A stretch of 64,000 nt of DNA from Devosia sp. MC521 (GTDB taxonomy: Bacteria; Pseudomonadota; Alphaproteobacteria; Rhizobiales; Devosiaceae): contig NZ_CP059902.1 of assembly GCF_014127105.1 (NCBI RefSeq), positions 248,001 to 312,000 of the forward strand, given 5' to 3'. Below the pieces are notes generated by a model. It was not told the DNA's origin, did no database searches, and saw nothing but the letters and a program-made list of their open reading frames with translations. Both the position numbers and the translations under genes were made by a program. This document shows, piece by piece, positions 61,617 to 64,000 of this stretch (position 1 is its first letter; every line of letters begins with the position of its first letter).

Positions 61617-63983
61617 ATGAACAAGATCGCTCAAATCTTTGAAAGCCTTGAATATGGTCCCGCGCCAGAAGGGGCGGATCAGGCCAATGCTTGGCTCGAC
61701 GCCAAGGGGCCCAAATTTGGCCATTTCATCAATGGCGAATGGACTGCGCCGGGCAAAGTTTTTGCCTCGTCCAATCCGGCCAATGGACAAAAGCTCGCCG
61801 ATATTACTGACGGTACGGCTGAGGATGTTGATGGGGCGGTGAAGGCTGCACGCAAGGCGTTCGGCGGCTGGAGCAAGCTTTCGGGCTACAAGCGCGGCAA
61901 ATATCTATATGCCATCGCGCGCATGATCCAGAAGCACAGTCGCATCTTTGCCGTGCTCGAAACCATGGACAATGGTAAGCCGATCCGTGAAAGCCGCGAT
62001 GCGGACATTCCGCTGGTTGCGCGCCATTTCTATCACCACGCCGGTTGGGCCACTCACCTGGACCGCGAGTTCCCCGATCACGCGCCTTATGGTGTGTGTG
62101 GGCAGATCATTCCGTGGAATTTCCCGCTGCTGATGCTGGCGTGGAAAGTGGCTCCGGCGCTGGCGGCGGGAAATACGGTGGTCCTCAAACCAGCTGAGTT
62201 CACCTCGCTGACGGCGCTGCTCTTTGCCGATATTTGCGACCGCGTTGGCCTGCCCAAGGGTGTGGTCAATATCGTCACCGGCGAAGGCGACACGGGTGCC
62301 GCTATCGTCAATCACCCGGACGTTGATAAGATCGCCTTCACCGGCTCGACCGAAGTGGGCAAGATCATCCGCGAGGCAACGGCGGGTTCGGGCAAGGGCC
62401 TGTCGCTCGAGCTGGGCGGTAAATCGCCTTACATCGTTTTTGAAGATGCTGATCTCGACAGCGCAGTCGAGGGTCTGGTGGAAGCCATTTGGTTCAATCA
62501 GGGCCAAGTGTGTTGCGCGGGCTCGCGCCTCCTCGTGCAGGAGAGCATTGAAGAGCGCTTCATCGCCAAGGTGAAGGCGCGCATGGCAAAACTGCGGGTC
62601 GGCGATCCGCTGGATAAGTCCATCGACATTGGTGCGCTGGTTGCGCCTGTGCAGGTGGAGCGCATCCGCGATTTGATGAAGCGCGGCGTGGCTGAAGGCG
62701 CGGTCGTGTACGAAGCTGATGGGGCCCTGCCGGAAAAGGGCTGCTTCTTAAAGCCGGCTCTGGTGACGAATGTGTCGCCTGCTAACACACTTGTTGCCGA
62801 AGAAATCTTTGGCCCAGTGCTGGTGGCGATGAGCTTCCGCACGCCGGACGAGGCAATCGCGCTGGCGAACAACACGCGCTACGGGCTGGCGGCGACGGTG
62901 TGGACTGAGAACGTCAACCTCGCGCTCGATATTGCGCCGAAGATCAAGGCCGGTGTGGTCTGGATCAATGGCACCAACCAGTTCGATGCGGCGGTTGGTT
63001 TTGGCGGCTATAAGGAATCTGGCTTTGGCCGCGAAGGCGGACGCGAAGGCATGGGTGCCTACCTCAAGCCAAACTGGGAAAAAGACCTCAAGAAAGCTGA
63101 GGCCGTGCCAGCCATTGCGGCGACAGGCACGAAGAACCCGCTTGATGGCAGGATCGACCAGACGGCCAAAATGTATATCGGCGGCAAGCAGGCGCGGCCC
63201 GATAGCGCCTACAACCGTCCGGTGCTTGGGCCGAAGGGCGAGTTGATGGGTGAGGTCGGCGACGGCAATCGCAAGGATATTCGCAACGCTGTCGAAAAGG
63301 CCCGCAGTGCTCTGAGCTGGGGCACAACCGCGGCCCATACCCGCGCGCAAATCCTCTATTTCCTTGCTGAAAATCTCGAATACCGTCGCGATGAATTTGC
63401 GGCGCGGATCAAGGCGCAGACAGGCGTTGATGGTGGCGAAGAGGTCGATCTCTCGATCGAACGTCTTTTTGCCTTTGCAGGCTGGGCGGACAAATACGAT
63501 GGGGCGGTGCACAATCCGCCGATGCGGGCTGTGGCTGCGGCCATGGTTGAGCCATTGGGCGTGATGGGCATTATCGCGCCGCCGTCGCGTCCACTGCTTG
63601 GCTCTATCGCGCTGATTGCGCCGGCGCTTGCCATGGGCAATAGCGTGGTTCTGGTTCCCTCGGAACGCTCGCCGCTTTCGATGACGGACTTCTATCAAGT
63701 TCTCGAAACCTCGGACGTGCCAGCAGGCGTCATCAACATCGTCACGGGCGATAGCGTTGCATTGGCCAAAACTTTGGCTGAGCACGACGGCGTTGATGGG
63801 GTGTGGTTCGCTGGCCCCGCCGAAGGCTCGGCCATGGTCGAAAAAGCCTCGGCGGGCAATGTGAAGCAAACTTGGACGACGCGGGGCTTTGATTTTGATC
63901 TGGCTCATCCTCGCTTCTCAGGCGAGTATTTCCTAGGCAAAGCCACCCAGATCAAAAACGTCTGGATCCCCTACGGAGCGTAA
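61617..63983 (+). CDS. ALDH16-type aldehyde dehydrogenase (active plus degenerate domain)
   Basis: 788 residues from ATG 61617. The first 480 residues are a complete aldehyde dehydrogenase: IIPWNFPLLMLAWKVAPALA, FTGSTEVGK, LELGGKSPYIVFEDADLDSA (catalytic Glu) and FNQGQVCCAGSRLLV (catalytic Cys). From about 520 a second ALDH-like domain begins (AKMYIGGKQARPDSAY) that lacks the catalytic cysteine. This is the two-domain ALDH16 layout. Following deoC, it may oxidise the acetaldehyde released there. Its frame overlaps the deoC stop only if the earlier TTG is used. Confidence 0.93.
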   Translation: MNKIAQIFESLEYGPAPEGADQANAWLDAKGPKFGHFINGEWTAPGKVFASSNPANGQKLADITDGTAEDVDGAVKAARKAFGGWSKLSGYKRGKYLYAIARMIQKHSRIFAVLETMDNGKPIRESRDADIPLVARHFYHHAGWATHLDREFPDHAPYGVCGQIIPWNFPLLMLAWKVAPALAAGNTVVLKPAEFTSLTALLFADICDRVGLPKGVVNIVTGEGDTGAAIVNHPDVDKIAFTGSTEVGKIIREATAGSGKGLSLELGGKSPYIVFEDADLDSAVEGLVEAIWFNQGQVCCAGSRLLVQESIEERFIAKVKARMAKLRVGDPLDKSIDIGALVAPVQVERIRDLMKRGVAEGAVVYEADGALPEKGCFLKPALVTNVSPANTLVAEEIFGPVLVAMSFRTPDEAIALANNTRYGLAATVWTENVNLALDIAPKIKAGVVWINGTNQFDAAVGFGGYKESGFGREGGREGMGAYLKPNWEKDLKKAEAVPAIAATGTKNPLDGRIDQTAKMYIGGKQARPDSAYNRPVLGPKGELMGEVGDGNRKDIRNAVEKARSALSWGTTAAHTRAQILYFLAENLEYRRDEFAARIKAQTGVDGGEEVDLSIERLFAFAGWADKYDGAVHNPPMRAVAAAMVEPLGVMGIIAPPSRPLLGSIALIAPALAMGNSVVLVPSERSPLSMTDFYQVLETSDVPAGVINIVTGDSVALAKTLAEHDGVDGVWFAGPAEGSAMVEKASAGNVKQTWTTRGFDFDLAHPRFSGEYFLGKATQIKNVWIPYGA

Positions 63984-63988
63984 CAAAC

Positions 63989-64000
63989 ATGGCCGACAAG
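63989..64000 (+). CDS. Start of a further gene (partial)
   Basis: ATG GCC GAC AAG, five bases after the aldehyde dehydrogenase stop, runs off the window. It may continue the nucleoside operon; nothing more can be said. Confidence 0.4.

Noticed and set aside
1..64000. CRISPR arrays, insertion sequences, prophage genes or rRNA
   Set aside because: No regularly spaced repeats, transposase motifs, integrase, phage structural genes or rRNA cores were seen on reading through both strands.

Overview
The window is a stretch of ordinary chromosome from a moderately GC-rich alphaproteobacterium of the order Hyphomicrobiales, most like Devosia or a close relative. The lineage is inferred from several marks together: a GcrA cell-cycle regulator, GANTC sites near it, an argD-argF-hslO cluster, a class I lysyl-tRNA synthetase, a SAM-II riboswitch in front of metZ, an ScfR-type regulator next to isocitrate lyase, a PodJ-like polarity protein, and the TIGR02186/TauE pair. 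I saw no insertion sequence, prophage, integrase, CRISPR array or rRNA. Genes are closely packed, with short convergent gaps that usually hold a clear hairpin terminator.

Layout. 1-8 kb: end of an ABC exporter; a minus-strand run of 3-methyladenine glycosylase, RecQ and a membrane acyltransferase-like protein; a divergent class D beta-lactamase; an extradiol dioxygenase-like protein; a DUF924 protein; a second ABC exporter. 8.3-13.3 kb: a small membrane protein with a structured 3' region, an M29 aminopeptidase, then PPK2 and a PhoR-like kinase facing away from each other across a Pho-box-like repeat, then gcrA. 13.6-17.1 kb: argD, argF, hslO with strong hairpins between the genes. 17-22 kb: a LuxR solo, a 640-base stretch without a recognisable gene, a membrane glycosyltransferase and an MFS transporter. 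22-25.3 kb: ScfR regulator and isocitrate lyase, then tRNA-Gly(CCC). 25.6-38.3 kb: MHYT-GGDEF-EAL protein, double-length dCTP deaminase, SAM-II riboswitch with metZ, amino-acid binding protein, TerB-like protein, lysyl-tRNA synthetase, an S24 repressor, DUF952 with pyrD, a MATE pump, a P-loop kinase gene broken by an in-frame TAG, and a DUF6460 protein. 38.5-44 kb: Lhr-type helicase and PdeM phosphoesterase, two members of the ligase-associated DNA repair set, separated by an inserted two-gene FAD sugar dehydrogenase. 44-50.5 kb: TIGR02186/TauE, PodJ-like protein and a divergent NarL-type regulator. 50.5-54.3 kb: a three-gene minus-strand module (TelA-like coiled coil, DUF6384 membrane protein, coiled-coil protein with Gly-rich tail) with no assigned function. 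55-64 kb: a nucleoside uptake and breakdown operon (BMP-type ABC transporter, cytidine deaminase, deoxyribose-phosphate aldolase, ALDH16-type aldehyde dehydrogenase).

The best candidates for something new are the three-gene module at 50.5-54.3 kb, the possible small RNA at 8.56-8.76 kb, and the repeated TTTACA sites between the ScfR gene and aceA. Functions below rest on motif reading and family knowledge; no database search was run.
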